Counted from the stretch's first letter, positions 45,736 to 55,043 are shown. The stretch is 64,000 nucleotides of DNA from Bin5 sp965200615 (GCA_965200615.1 OZ241377.1:2294001-2358000); one strand, 5' to 3'. The notes: generated by a model from the sequence alone, not told the origin. Program-made: numbers and translations.

Positions 45736-46072
45736 ATCTCCCCTGAACTCGCTTGGTCGCGGCCAAGGCTTGGTCGTTTCAGATCCATAAGACAGACTTC
45801 GGCAGAGGGTGCATCCCAGATTTTTGTGAGGTCGTTGTCTGAATCAGGATTAAGGGCGAGGAGTGAGTGGAGAGGAGTGAGCGGCGTGGGGCGGCGTGTG
45901 GCGGGGGGAGCGCTGAAGGATTTCGGCAGGATTTGTCATGTTTTTGGTGATATAAATTATATTTTATATTATTGTTTATCAAGTGGGGCCGAACTGTTGC
46001 CTGGGCTGAAACCACCACTGTTTGCGTGATCACCGCAAAAAATCCGGGATGCACCCTTTGGCAGATAACGGG
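45736..46072. other. Divergent intergenic region with an AT-rich island
   Basis: Non-coding space between the two divergent promoters. Around 45936-45985 is an unusually AT-rich stretch for this genome, including the inverted repeat TATAAA (45951-45956) - 6 nt - TTTATA (45963-45968). Just to its left are G-rich direct repeats (GAGGAGTGAG, GAGAGGAGTGAG). I see no gene. Confidence 0.55.
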
Positions 46073-46101
46073 TTGACAGTCAGAATACGGCAAACTATAC
46101 T
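46073..46101 (+). promoter_or_regulatory. Near-consensus promoter of the sugar-importer operon
   Basis: TTGACA (46073-46078), 17-nt spacer, TATACT (46096-46101): 11 of 12 consensus positions with ideal spacing. Leader of about 100 nt before the binding-protein start. Confidence 0.75.
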
Positions 46102-46205
46102 ATTTCCAGGCCGCGCCCCCGGAAAACCACTGGGCCGACTTTTTTACTTTTTCGCGACAGGGTGCTGCTGAATCGGTGCCCCACAAAGACCGGAGGAGGT
46201 CGAAC

Positions 46206-47537
46206 GTGAAGGAAACAAGATTGAGTCGTCGGAATTTCCTGCAGATGGCCGGCCTGTCGGCAGCAGGGGTTGCTCTCGCCGCGTGCGCGGCGCCGGTCGC
46301 GCCCCAAGAGGCTGCCGGTGAAGCGGAGGGCGGGGCTGAGCCACAGACTGTGCAGTTCTACACGCTGGTGTGGCAGCCGGGCGCAGTCGAGGCCACACAA
46401 GCGGCGATCGACAATTGGAATGCCGAGCATGGCAGCCGCATTACCGCCGAATACATCCAGGGCGGATGGGGCCAGGCGCGTGACTACCTGACCACGTCGA
46501 TTGCCGGTGGCGTGACGCCCGAAATTGTCCACGGTATCACGGCATGGGCGAACGAGTACGGCACGCAGGGCGGTTACCTGGATCTGACCGAGTTGATGAA
46601 TAACTCAGGGTTGGTGGAAACGACCCATCCCAAGGCGCTTGACGCGGCCGTCTCCCCCCTGGACGGCAAGATTTTCAGTGTGCCCTGGTGCTGGGAAGTC
46701 GGGACGATGTATGTGAACGCGGACCGATTCCACGAGGCAGGCATTGAACTTCCCCTCGATGGCTGGACCTGGGACGATTTCATTCCGGCTGCCAAGGAGC
46801 TCACCAGCCCGCCGGACTATTACGGACTGGCCGCCAACCTCACGGCGACACAGACGACCGAGGACATCATCGCCTGGATGTGGCAGACCGGCGCCGAGGT
46901 GATGGGTGGATCGGGACAGAATTGGGAGATTGACGTGCAGCCGGCGCGCGAAGCCCTGCAGTTGTGGCATGACATGCTCTGGGTTGATGAGATCCTTTCT
47001 CAGGAAAGTTTCGGCGGCTCCAACACTTTGGAAGCGTTCGGACTGGGCATCTATACGATGCGCCAAACCGGCTGTTGGGCCAGACGGATCGTGATGGAGG
47101 CTGAACCGGAGTTCGAGTGGCACATGGTCCCGCTTCCCCATTACAAGCGCCACGCCAACAGCAGCGAGCCGCAGACCTGGTCTCTTGCCACGGACGCGAC
47201 TGCCAGAGGTACAGTCGATGCCGCATGGGAAGTCACATTGTGGCTATCCAACGACGAGAATTCCTCGGCCATCGCATATGGGGACTGGCTCTTCCCGACG
47301 AGCATCAAGGCGATGGAGGATCCCCGGTTTACGACGACGGAGCACGCCTGGGACGTGGCTCTGCGCGAGGTGGAGCACGGCGTCGGTTACCCCAAGCATC
47401 CGGCCTGGGCCGAGTTCGATGACCGTCTGTTGGGACCGAACATTCAGAAGTATTTGCAGAATGAAATGACGCTCGACGAACTGATCGATCTTCTGGAGGT
47501 CGAAGGAACCAAGATACTGCAGGAGTATCAGGCCTAG
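46206..47537 (+). CDS. Family-1 sugar-binding lipoprotein (MalE-type), Tat signal
   Basis: Extracytoplasmic sugar-binding protein of 443 aa. GTG 46206 is chosen for GGAGGAGG upstream. The N-terminus has a twin-arginine motif (SRRNFLQ, Arg8-Arg9) and a lipobox LAAC (Cys27), so it is exported folded and then lipidated. The mature part has the family layout, including a WTWDDFIPAAKEL segment typical of this group. It feeds the MalF/MalG-type permeases downstream. A strong hairpin in the 359-bp gap before the permease gene may set their relative expression. The sugar is not identifiable; the downstream kinase suggests a monosaccharide or short oligosaccharide. Confidence 0.92.
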   Translation: MKETRLSRRNFLQMAGLSAAGVALAACAAPVAPQEAAGEAEGGAEPQTVQFYTLVWQPGAVEATQAAIDNWNAEHGSRITAEYIQGGWGQARDYLTTSIAGGVTPEIVHGITAWANEYGTQGGYLDLTELMNNSGLVETTHPKALDAAVSPLDGKIFSVPWCWEVGTMYVNADRFHEAGIELPLDGWTWDDFIPAAKELTSPPDYYGLAANLTATQTTEDIIAWMWQTGAEVMGGSGQNWEIDVQPAREALQLWHDMLWVDEILSQESFGGSNTLEAFGLGIYTMRQTGCWARRIVMEAEPEFEWHMVPLPHYKRHANSSEPQTWSLATDATARGTVDAAWEVTLWLSNDENSSAIAYGDWLFPTSIKAMEDPRFTTTEHAWDVALREVEHGVGYPKHPAWAEFDDRLLGPNIQKYLQNEMTLDELIDLLEVEGTKILQEYQA

Positions 47538-47673
47538 CGCGCGGTCGGCGAGGGGCGGAGAAGGATCTCAGCCGGCGCGTGAGCGGGCCGGTGTTCTCTT
47601 TATCCGGTCGCCGGGGCGGGTTTCTCCCTTTTCCTGCGCTGATCAGTCAGGATACGCTTCGAATCGTGCGAGA

Positions 47674-47697
47674 CCCTGCCCTTGTGAGAGGGCAGGG
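47674..47697 (+). repeat. First hairpin in the binding-protein/permease gap
   Basis: CCCTGCCCT (47674-47682) / AGGGCAGGG (47689-47697), 9-bp perfect stem with a 6-nt loop. Confidence 0.65.
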
Positions 47698-47707
47698 CGT
47701 AGGATGT

Positions 47708-47741
47708 ACAGTAGACAGGGGTTGCCCCTGTCTACTGTTTT
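47708..47741 (+). terminator. Very stable hairpin, possible attenuating terminator
   Basis: Perfect 14-bp stem ACAGTAGACAGGGG (47708-47721) / CCCCTGTCTACTGT (47725-47738) with a 3-nt loop, followed by TTTT (47738-47741). Placed between the binding protein and its permeases it could end most transcripts and leave the permeases at lower level, as in the classical malE-malF arrangement. It shares GGGTTGCCCCT with the palindrome at 29285-29305, so it may also be a dispersed repeat. Confidence 0.6.
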
Positions 47742-47896
47742 GAACTGAAGTCGAAGGCTTTTGCAGTTTCATGGTGCAAGCACACATTTGGGCCCGCATC
47801 GGCTCTGCCTTGCCGCATTTCCCAGGTCGCCCCCCTTTGACAGTGACTGCTCTCGCCGCTTGACCGGAGGTCACTGAAGTCTGGTTGGAGGCAAAC

Positions 47897-48829
47897 GTGT
47901 CTACGAAAACGCTGTCCGTTCCCTTGCCCGAAGGGCTTGAACGCCTTTCGCGCCGCCTGAGCAACCGCCACATTACGCCCTACTATTACCTGCTGCCAAC
48001 CGTTATTCCACTATTGCTGTTGACGGTGTATCCGCTCTTGCGGGGGATCTATCTCGCCTTCACCCAGTACAATCTATACAACAAAGATACAACCCTCGTT
48101 GGCGCATTTAATTTCATCGAATTGACGACGAACGACACGCTATTCTGGGGGGCGCTGGCCAACAATATCATCTGGACCGTTGGCATCGTAGTCATTACTT
48201 ATATTTTGGGACTGTTTACGTCGATCGCTCTAAACGAGAATATCCCATTGCGAGGTCTGTTCAGGGGTCTTGCCCTGATTCCCTGGGTGTGCCCGGCGGT
48301 CGTTGCCGCATTGACTTGGCGCTGGATTTTCGACCCGCATTTCGGGATGTTGAACTACGCCCTGATGGAAGTCGGCCTTATCGACCGCCAGATCGGCTGG
48401 CTGGGCGACAAGAGCACGGCCCTGGCCGCGACGATGGTCGTGGCTATCTGGAAACTGCTTCCCTTCTCGGTAGTGATGCTGCTTGCCGGTCTGCAAACGG
48501 TGCCGGAGGAGCTCTACGAAGCGGGCGCGATCGACGGCGCCGGCGTCTTGGGGCGCTTTCGTTACATAACCGTTCCACTTCTCAATCGCGTTGGCAAGAT
48601 CGCTATCCTGTTGACCACGATTTGGGCTTTCAACCATTTCGATAGCGTCTACGTCCTCACAGGGGGCGGCCCGGGCGATACGACGATGTTACTTTCAATC
48701 ATGTCCTACCTGAACGCCTTCCGCTTTTTTAAGATAGGCTATGCTTCGGCCGTTGGGGTGATCATGCTGATATTGCTGCTGCTGCCGATCACGCTCTATA
48801 CGCGGCAAGTGCTGGAAGACGTCGAATAG
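47897..48829 (+). CDS. Sugar ABC importer permease, MalF type
   Basis: Inner-membrane permease of 310 aa. GTG 47897 is preferred to the in-frame TTG at 47885 because GGAGG (47887-47891) precedes it. Six membrane segments are expected; the EAA loop reads EELYEAGAIDGAGVLGRFRY. It pairs with the MalG-type permease at 48841. As is usual for this class, no ATPase gene is nearby; an MsmX-like shared ATPase elsewhere is expected. Confidence 0.93.
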   Translation: MSTKTLSVPLPEGLERLSRRLSNRHITPYYYLLPTVIPLLLLTVYPLLRGIYLAFTQYNLYNKDTTLVGAFNFIELTTNDTLFWGALANNIIWTVGIVVITYILGLFTSIALNENIPLRGLFRGLALIPWVCPAVVAALTWRWIFDPHFGMLNYALMEVGLIDRQIGWLGDKSTALAATMVVAIWKLLPFSVVMLLAGLQTVPEELYEAGAIDGAGVLGRFRYITVPLLNRVGKIAILLTTIWAFNHFDSVYVLTGGGPGDTTMLLSIMSYLNAFRFFKIGYASAVGVIMLILLLLPITLYTRQVLEDVE

Positions 48830-48840
48830 GAGAAGTTCTC

Positions 48841-49686
48841 ATGGAACAGTTCGTCCGCCGCCAGCTTGTCCGCTACGTGTTAGCGTATGCCTGGTTGCTC
48901 ATCATCAGCACTTTTACCGCGTTTCCATTTCTCTGGATGCTGACAAGCTCATTCAAGGCGCGTCCCGAAATCTTTACGCGGATTCCTGTACTTTTTCCCA
49001 AGGAACCGACCCTGGCCAACTACAACTACGTACTCACCGAGACGCCGGCCGGGCGCTATTTTCTCAACAGCCTCTATATTGCCACCGTCACGACTCTGTT
49101 GGCGCTGGTGCTGACCACGCTGGGCGCGTACGCGCTTTCCCGGTTTCAGTTCCGCATGCGCCGTTCGCTGGGCGTCTGGCTGATCGCCGGTCAGATGTTT
49201 CCGGGCGTGCTGATGCTGATCCCGCTCTTCGTCACGTTGACCCGGCTCAATCTGGTCAACACCTATGCGGGTCTGATCATCGTCTATACAATGGGCGCGC
49301 TGCCATTTTCGACCTGGATGCTCAAGGGCTATTTCGACACGGTTCCGCGCGAGCTGGAAGACTCGGCGATGATCGACGGGTGTAGTCGCGTGGGGGCGAT
49401 TCGCCGCGTCTTTCTGCCGGTGGCGGCGCCCGGCATCGCGGCGGTGGCGCTCTTCGCGTTTACGATCGCGTGGCAGGAGTTCATGTTTGCGCTGACGATG
49501 ATGAAGGACCAGGAGAAGTACCCGCTTTCGGTCGGCATCAACTTCTTTGTGGGCATCGCCGGCTCAGTAGTATGGGGCAACATCATGGCGATGGCGGTGC
49601 TGATCATCGTGCCGGGCCTCATCTTCTTCCTGTTTCTGCAGCGCTACATGATCAGCGGTCTTACGGCGGGCGCGGTCAAGGGGTAG
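48841..49686 (+). CDS. Sugar ABC importer permease, MalG type
   Basis: Permease of 281 aa with N-terminal SFKARPEIF region and EAA loop ELEDSAMIDGCSRVGAIRRV. It starts 11 bp after the MalF-type gene, with AGGAG upstream, and forms the translocation pore with it. The next gene (49742) is separated by 55 bp and probably belongs to the same transcript. Confidence 0.94.
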   Translation: MEQFVRRQLVRYVLAYAWLLIISTFTAFPFLWMLTSSFKARPEIFTRIPVLFPKEPTLANYNYVLTETPAGRYFLNSLYIATVTTLLALVLTTLGAYALSRFQFRMRRSLGVWLIAGQMFPGVLMLIPLFVTLTRLNLVNTYAGLIIVYTMGALPFSTWMLKGYFDTVPRELEDSAMIDGCSRVGAIRRVFLPVAAPGIAAVALFAFTIAWQEFMFALTMMKDQEKYPLSVGINFFVGIAGSVVWGNIMAMAVLIIVPGLIFFLFLQRYMISGLTAGAVKG

Positions 49687-49741
49687 GTGCAGAGTCCGGT
49701 TGTAATTGACTCGAAAAAGATTGACAATTGAGAGTGGAACC

Positions 49742-51118
49742 ATGACCGTCAACAATAATCGCTATCTGCCAGGTGAGCATTCCCGCGCACGTTTTCTGCG
49801 ACTGGACGCGGCGACCATTCTCAAGCGCTTCTACCTGTGCGAGCGGTCACTGATCATCAACCAGTCGGCCTGGCTGGCGGGTATCGCCGCGCTGGAGGCG
49901 AAGATGACACTGCCGCGTTTCACGTGGCAGGATACGCTGACGGCGCACGCGCTGCGCGAGCGGGTCTTTGAGTTGCGATACCCGAGGCGGATGTTGGAGA
50001 TCGGCGAAGATGCTCCTCTTGTTGAAGTTTTCAATGAGTCGATAAACGCGCCCAGCGCGCAGGCGTTTCTCCTGGCTCTGCGGCGGGTCTTTAAGCCCGC
50101 TCTCCTGTCGGCCTACCGGAGTTACGTCAGTTGCGCCGACGACCTTAGCGACGGGCCGATTCTGCGCGCCCTCAACCTGGCGATCGAGGAGAAGGAAGAG
50201 CAGATCACGTGGCTGGAGGGCCAGGCTGAAGCGATGGCCGGGTCTGAGCCTGAACAGCGACAGGAAGCGGAGGGCTGGGCCGCGGCCTTGGCGGAACGGT
50301 TGGAACAGGTGGGAGGATTGACGCTGGAAGCGCCTCACGCGGCGGCGACACCAAACGACCTGCCTGGACGCCGCCCATTCAAGCTGACCGAAATCCCGGC
50401 GCGGGACCCCCGTTTCCATCTCTGTCACTACTACTGGCCCGATATCGTCGATCCCGACTTTGCTTACGGTGAGGGGATCAACCTGCAGTTGCGCAGCGGC
50501 GTCAGCCATCTGAACGAAGTGTGGGCGGTGGAAACGGGCGGCGCCATCTTGCACGCCTTCGCCGACGACCTCGAATGGGAATACATCTACGACGCCGCGC
50601 GCTGGACTTACGACGAAAGCCGCCACGTGCTGATGGGCTACGAGCGGCTGCGTGCCTGGGGCTTCGCACTGCACGAGATGCCGCTGGGTAGCTACATCTA
50701 TGACAGCGCGGCCGGGCAGGAGCCGATCGTTCGACTGGGTATGCTTCACTACTTCGAGACCAAGAATATCGGCAATAAGGTCAAGCGGGCGGAAGCCTTC
50801 GCGCAGTACCAGGACAGGATGAGCCAGCACGACATGGAGTTCGACTGGGCTGACGAGACGATTCACGCGGCCTACGGCAAGCGCTGGCACACGGCACTCC
50901 ACGAGAAGTTCCCCGACCGCATCCCCGACATGGACGGCCTGCACCGGCGCTGCGACGATCTGGTCGCGGAGGAGATCGCCGCGGCCACGGACGCCGAACG
51001 GGCCGATATTCGTCAGGTTGCCGACGCCATGATCGCCAAAGCCGGGGAATTCGGACTGAGAGAACCGGCGCAGGCAGCCCAGCCGAGCCGCACAGACTCC
51101 TCTACAGACGACTCCTGA
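49742..51118 (+). CDS. Ferritin-like helical protein with two ExxH motifs
   Basis: Protein of 458 aa of unknown function (ATG 49742 chosen; an in-frame TTG at 49706 would add 12 residues). It is predicted mostly helical. The C-terminal half carries ExxH motifs at Glu292-His295 (TYDESRHVLMG) and Glu372-His375 (WADETIHAAYG), spaced as in diiron ferritin-like proteins; the pattern recalls the DUF455 family, whose proteins are shorter. Candidate helices in the first half with acidic residues (about 66-80, 145-160) could complete a four-helix bundle. No signal peptide. It sits between a sugar importer and a sugar kinase, suggesting an oxidative step on the imported compound. The assignment is by motif only. 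Confidence 0.7.
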   Translation: MTVNNNRYLPGEHSRARFLRLDAATILKRFYLCERSLIINQSAWLAGIAALEAKMTLPRFTWQDTLTAHALRERVFELRYPRRMLEIGEDAPLVEVFNESINAPSAQAFLLALRRVFKPALLSAYRSYVSCADDLSDGPILRALNLAIEEKEEQITWLEGQAEAMAGSEPEQRQEAEGWAAALAERLEQVGGLTLEAPHAAATPNDLPGRRPFKLTEIPARDPRFHLCHYYWPDIVDPDFAYGEGINLQLRSGVSHLNEVWAVETGGAILHAFADDLEWEYIYDAARWTYDESRHVLMGYERLRAWGFALHEMPLGSYIYDSAAGQEPIVRLGMLHYFETKNIGNKVKRAEAFAQYQDRMSQHDMEFDWADETIHAAYGKRWHTALHEKFPDRIPDMDGLHRRCDDLVAEEIAAATDAERADIRQVADAMIAKAGEFGLREPAQAAQPSRTDSSTDDS

Positions 51119-51139
51119 CAGCGAAAGAGAGACCCTCCG

Positions 51140-52060
51140 ATGACCAAGCCCGTGATAACCGTTGTCGGCAGCTTCGCCGTGGGCATGACCCTGCGGACGC
51201 AGCGCATGCCGGTCTTTGGCGAGACGCTGGTCGGTTCAGACTTTGACATGGGGCCGGGCGGCAAAGGCTCCAACCAGGCTGTCGGCGTGGCCCGGCTGGG
51301 CGCGCAGGCCCACTTCGCCGGCATTATCGGCGACGACAGGCTGGGAGAGATCGCTGTCGACCTCTACGCCCAGGAAGGGGTCGACACGACCTACCTGCAG
51401 CGGACGGAGGAGATGGCCACGGGGGTCGGCTTTATCATTCTGAATCCCGAGGGCGAAAACGGCATTATTCTCGACATGGGCGCGAATGAGTTGATGGACA
51501 GCGCGTTTGTCGACCAGGTCGAAGCGCAGATTGCCCGCAGCGATGTGGTGATGTCTGTGCTGGAGATACCAGTGGAGGCTGCAGCGCGGGCGATGGCGCT
51601 GGGCAAGAAACATGGCGTGCGCACGATCCTCAATCCGGCGCCGGCCACGGCGCTTGACGAGAGCGTTCTGCAGAATGTCGACTACCTGTCACCCAACGAG
51701 ACCGAGCTGCGCATCCTCTTGGGGCTTGCGCCTGACGACCCTGCAGACACCGTCGACCTGGCCGGGCAGCTGCGCGCCCGCGGCGTTGGCAACTTGATTG
51801 TCACGATGGGAGAGAAGGGCGCTCTGATTCTGACCGAAGACGGGCAGGAGGAGGTGGCGGGCGTTGCGGTTGAGGTTGTCGATACGACCGGCGCGGGAGA
51901 TGCCTTCAACGCGGGCCTGGCGGTGGCGCTGGCTGAGGGGAAGAGTCTCGCGAAGGCGGTTGTGTTTGCCAACCGCTGCGGCGCGCTCGCGTGCCAGGCA
52001 CTGGGTGTGATTCCAGGCCTGGCAGCGCGAGCTACAGTCGATCATTTTGGCAATGGCTAG
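51140..52060 (+). CDS. PfkB-family sugar kinase (ribokinase-like)
   Basis: ATP-dependent sugar kinase of 306 aa. The motif GPGGKGSNQA (38-47) and the signature DTTGAGDAFNAG with catalytic Asp254 are intact. The N-terminal sugar-contact motif, N-x-D in ribokinase (GSxNxD), is here GSFAVG: both polar residues are lost, so the substrate is unlikely to be plain ribose. It is last in the sugar importer operon, 21 bp after the ferritin-like gene, and would phosphorylate the imported or processed sugar. It converges with the sialidase-like gene at 52081. Confidence 0.88.
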   Translation: MTKPVITVVGSFAVGMTLRTQRMPVFGETLVGSDFDMGPGGKGSNQAVGVARLGAQAHFAGIIGDDRLGEIAVDLYAQEGVDTTYLQRTEEMATGVGFIILNPEGENGIILDMGANELMDSAFVDQVEAQIARSDVVMSVLEIPVEAAARAMALGKKHGVRTILNPAPATALDESVLQNVDYLSPNETELRILLGLAPDDPADTVDLAGQLRARGVGNLIVTMGEKGALILTEDGQEEVAGVAVEVVDTTGAGDAFNAGLAVALAEGKSLAKAVVFANRCGALACQALGVIPGLAARATVDHFGNG

Positions 52061-52080
52061 AGGAGAAATCACCTGACTGC

Positions 52081-53298
52081 CTAGCGGCTTACTGTAACCG
52101 TGCGCACCAGGATGCTCTTGCGCTTCTGTCCCAGCGCGTCGGGATAGTTGAAGTCGGAGTAGGCCAGCAGCGCCGTGTCTCCGTCCAGTGCCAGCAGGGC
52201 GGAGTAGGAGCAGGTGTCCTGGCGCCTTTCGGCTGGCTCGACCACCACCACTCTCGGCTCCCATTCGAGACCGGCCGGGTCCGCGGTGGCGCGAACGAAC
52301 AGCCCGGGCCGGCCGTATGACGCCAGCGTTACCCCGTTTCTCAGGGTCAACATACGCGGCCACACGCCGCGGTCGTCAAATACACGCGGAAGGCTCCAGG
52401 ACTGCCCGCTGTCCAGCGAGCGGGACCAGTACGATGGGCCGACCCCCAGCAGGTCATGAGTCCGCAAGAGACACAGGACAGAACCGTCCGGCATGAAGTT
52501 GAACTCCGGCTCGGTGAAGCCGTCCCGCTGGTCCGCGTGTGGATCGGCTTCCCTGTCCGGCTGGTAGAGGATCTCGCTCAGAACATCCCAGGTATATCCC
52601 GCATCAACCGACCGCAGATAGAGAATATTGTTCGCCGGCTGTACCTTGCCATCGACGATCCGCTTCGTATGGATCGCTTCCCAAATGGAGCCATCGGGCG
52701 CCAGCTGCGAGCGGCCATGGTGAAACGAGGGCCAGAAGGCGTACATACCTTCGCGGACGATACGGATTTCGCCGGGCATGCGCACGGAGGCCGTCTCCTC
52801 GATCCAGTCCTTCTCTCCGCTGCGCTGGCGTAAGAAGCGCCAGCCAGATAGTTCTTCGGCCAGGTCGACGGCACGGTATATGTGGGTTATGCGGGTTGGC
52901 GCATCTTCCTGGACCAATATCGGCTCCGGCAACACCACCTCGTCACGGGGGCGGGACCGCAGTTGCACCGGCAGAAGCCGGTCTCCGTTCGGCAGCAGGA
53001 GGCCGCCGCGTGCGTCGCGGGCCTCGATCGCCTCCCACGTTTGGCCGTCGTCGGCAGAGAGCGCGTGCCGGGTGGGCAACCCGTAGGCGGTGACGGAATC
53101 GGCTTCGACGTGGAATTCGATGTGGATGCGGCCGTCGGCCAGGCGTTCAAGGTGGGGGAACTGCCAGGGTCCCCACTCTCTTAACTCGACCGGGGCCTGG
53201 TCAATCAGGACCGGTTCGCCAAGCGTGATCTGAGGCAAAATCTCCCCCTCTTCTCTTTCCAGTGGCCCGGATACAGTGCCTGTCGCGGCCAGCCTCAC
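52081..53298 (-). CDS. Sialidase/BNR-repeat-like protein
   Basis: Six-bladed propeller of 405 aa with Asp-box motifs S-x-D-x-G-x-T-W: SADDGQTW, SVDAGYTW and SLDSGQSW. Starts at GTG 53298, overlapping the TGA of the preceding gene by 4 nt (GTGA), a sign of translational coupling. No signal peptide, so it would act inside the cell, unlike secreted sialidases. Catalytic residues of true sialidases (Arg triad, Tyr, Asp) cannot be placed with confidence, so the substrate may be another uronic or ketose-type sugar. Confidence 0.85.
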   Translation of the reverse strand: MRLAATGTVSGPLEREEGEILPQITLGEPVLIDQAPVELREWGPWQFPHLERLADGRIHIEFHVEADSVTAYGLPTRHALSADDGQTWEAIEARDARGGLLLPNGDRLLPVQLRSRPRDEVVLPEPILVQEDAPTRITHIYRAVDLAEELSGWRFLRQRSGEKDWIEETASVRMPGEIRIVREGMYAFWPSFHHGRSQLAPDGSIWEAIHTKRIVDGKVQPANNILYLRSVDAGYTWDVLSEILYQPDREADPHADQRDGFTEPEFNFMPDGSVLCLLRTHDLLGVGPSYWSRSLDSGQSWSLPRVFDDRGVWPRMLTLRNGVTLASYGRPGLFVRATADPAGLEWEPRVVVVEPAERRQDTCSYSALLALDGDTALLAYSDFNYPDALGQKRKSILVRTVTVSR

Positions 53299-55043
53299 AG
53301 CAAGCCAAGTTCCTCAGCGCGTTCGCGCACTGCTTCGGTAAGGCCTGGAAGGAAATGCAGGCGGCCGTCGGACCCCGTCTTGTGACTGTCGTATAGGGCT
53401 GCGGTCTCATAGATGGAATAACCGTCGAGCCGTCCGGAACGATAGGTATACTCGATCTGATCGGCCAGCCGGCCGCCGTCGGTACCCGAAACCCTCACAG
53501 GCAGGCTCAGGTGCGCGGGCACGCTTGTCGTTGCCACTTCATCCAGCACGTCTTGCACGAATGCGTCGCTGAGCAGGCGTTCGGGGGTCCAGGCGCGGCC
53601 AAAGAGCGTTGTCTCGTCGGCCAGGCCGGTGCGCAGCCAGCGGCGCCAGTGCAACGTGATGTTGCCGGGGCGGGAACGCGTGCGCGACGGCGAGGCATCG
53701 GGGCGGAACGACTCGATTTCAATGTGGTGATGCATCGGCAGCTCCGCCGCGGCGAGGCGCGCCTTGGCTGCGCGTAGGAACCTGTCGTACAGATCGCCGC
53801 GCACGTCGCCCAAAAGTACCGGATCATAGGGTTCGACATCAGGATTGACGCCGTAGCGGCGTTCGTACTCGGCCGCGACCGGCGGGTTGAAGCCGTAGAT
53901 CTCGGGTGAGTCGGTCCATGAGCTGTGGCAGGAGATGCGTATGTCCAGGCCATCGACGCCGGCCGCGATACAGTCGCTGACCCACTCCATCCAGTGCGCC
54001 TGCACCTCGGGATAGCCTTCGCACAGCGAGCCGGATACGTATCTGTTGCGACCCTTGGAAAATGCAATCACGCCGTCAGGGGCGTTGGCGGTGTGGGTGA
54101 GGACATTGTCGAAAGCTGATGCGGAGTTGGAAACGTCCAGGCGGACTATGGCCCCGCCCAGGCCGGTGTCGTATTCGAGATCTCCTGTGCGCAGGTCGCG
54201 GTCCGGGCGCCAGATTGCCTTGTGGCTGGCGACGACGATGGGCAGGGGTTGATCGTCAGGCCCAAATGCGCGCACCATCTCAACAGCGGTGTTTGAAAAT
54301 GCTCCTTCGCGGTCTTCGAAGTTGGTTGTGACGGCGATGAAGGGATCCAGAAGATTGAGACCGGTGATATTGAGGACGCGCACTTCGTCGCCCTGGCTGC
54401 TGACCGGATTGCCGTCGATGTCGACGACATCGCGCGGGCAGGTCTCTACGCCCTCGGACAGGTCGAACTCAAGGTCGCGCCTGTGGTAGCCGTTGTTGTC
54501 TTCGCTCGTCCAGATCTCCAGGTTTTGCGGTTGGATGCGAAGCGGCGTTGTGTCCTTCTGCCGCAGTTGGATGCGCGTGACCGGTGTACTCTCCAGCCCG
54601 CACGGCAGGTCGGCCTGACGGGCTTTGACGCGCAGCTCCGGCCGTGCCAGCACCCAGGGGTCGACGTGGTAGTGGCCGCCGATGCCGGGCAACCCGATGA
54701 TTCCGTCTTTCGCCAGAACCGCCCTGGGATGTGCGTGGCTGACGCCGTTCTCATAAGGCTTGATGACGGCGTAGAACTCCATGCCCCGCTCGTGGGCCAG
54801 ACGCCGTCCCACCCGCATCGGATCGCCCAGGTTTTCGAGCGTTTTGGCGACGCCGCCGAGCGGCCGGTATGCCAAGAACCACTCCCAGTGACCGGCGTGA
54901 TAGTAGTTCCAGTAGACGCGACGCACACCCATCCAGTGCAGACGGTCGATCAGCTGCGCGACCAGATCTTCAGTGAATTCGATGCGCAGGCAGTCGTCGG
55001 GGAAGTCCACCAGGGTTGAGAGGAGAAAGGGGCGGTCTTTCAT
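53295..55043 (-). CDS. Glycosidase-like TIM-barrel protein (GHL10-like)
   Basis: Protein of 582 aa. ATG 55043 (GGAG 9 nt upstream) is preferred; ATG 55049 is also possible. The segments RVYWNYYHAG, GVDGLDIRISCHSS and YGFNPPVAAEYERRYGV resemble the putative glycosyl-hydrolase-like 10 group, in which an Asp-x-Arg strand end and a downstream Glu are conserved. A C-terminal region from about 500 is less recognisable. No signal peptide. It lies between the importer and a sialidase-like gene, so a role in breaking down the imported glycan is likely but unproven. Confidence 0.78.
   Translation of the reverse strand: MKDRPFLLSTLVDFPDDCLRIEFTEDLVAQLIDRLHWMGVRRVYWNYYHAGHWEWFLAYRPLGGVAKTLENLGDPMRVGRRLAHERGMEFYAVIKPYENGVSHAHPRAVLAKDGIIGLPGIGGHYHVDPWVLARPELRVKARQADLPCGLESTPVTRIQLRQKDTTPLRIQPQNLEIWTSEDNNGYHRRDLEFDLSEGVETCPRDVVDIDGNPVSSQGDEVRVLNITGLNLLDPFIAVTTNFEDREGAFSNTAVEMVRAFGPDDQPLPIVVASHKAIWRPDRDLRTGDLEYDTGLGGAIVRLDVSNSASAFDNVLTHTANAPDGVIAFSKGRNRYVSGSLCEGYPEVQAHWMEWVSDCIAAGVDGLDIRISCHSSWTDSPEIYGFNPPVAAEYERRYGVNPDVEPYDPVLLGDVRGDLYDRFLRAAKARLAAAELPMHHHIEIESFRPDASPSRTRSRPGNITLHWRRWLRTGLADETTLFGRAWTPERLLSDAFVQDVLDEVATTSVPAHLSLPVRVSGTDGGRLADQIEYTYRSGRLDGYSIYETAALYDSHKTGSDGRLHFLPGLTEAVRERAEELGLL

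Larger units (their letters stand above)
47538..47896. other. Long binding-protein/permease gap
   Basis: About 360 bp without a gene. It contains two hairpins (47674-47697 and 47708-47741). The remainder shows nothing recognisable apart from the ribosome site (GGAGG 47887-47891) of the permease gene. Confidence 0.6.
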
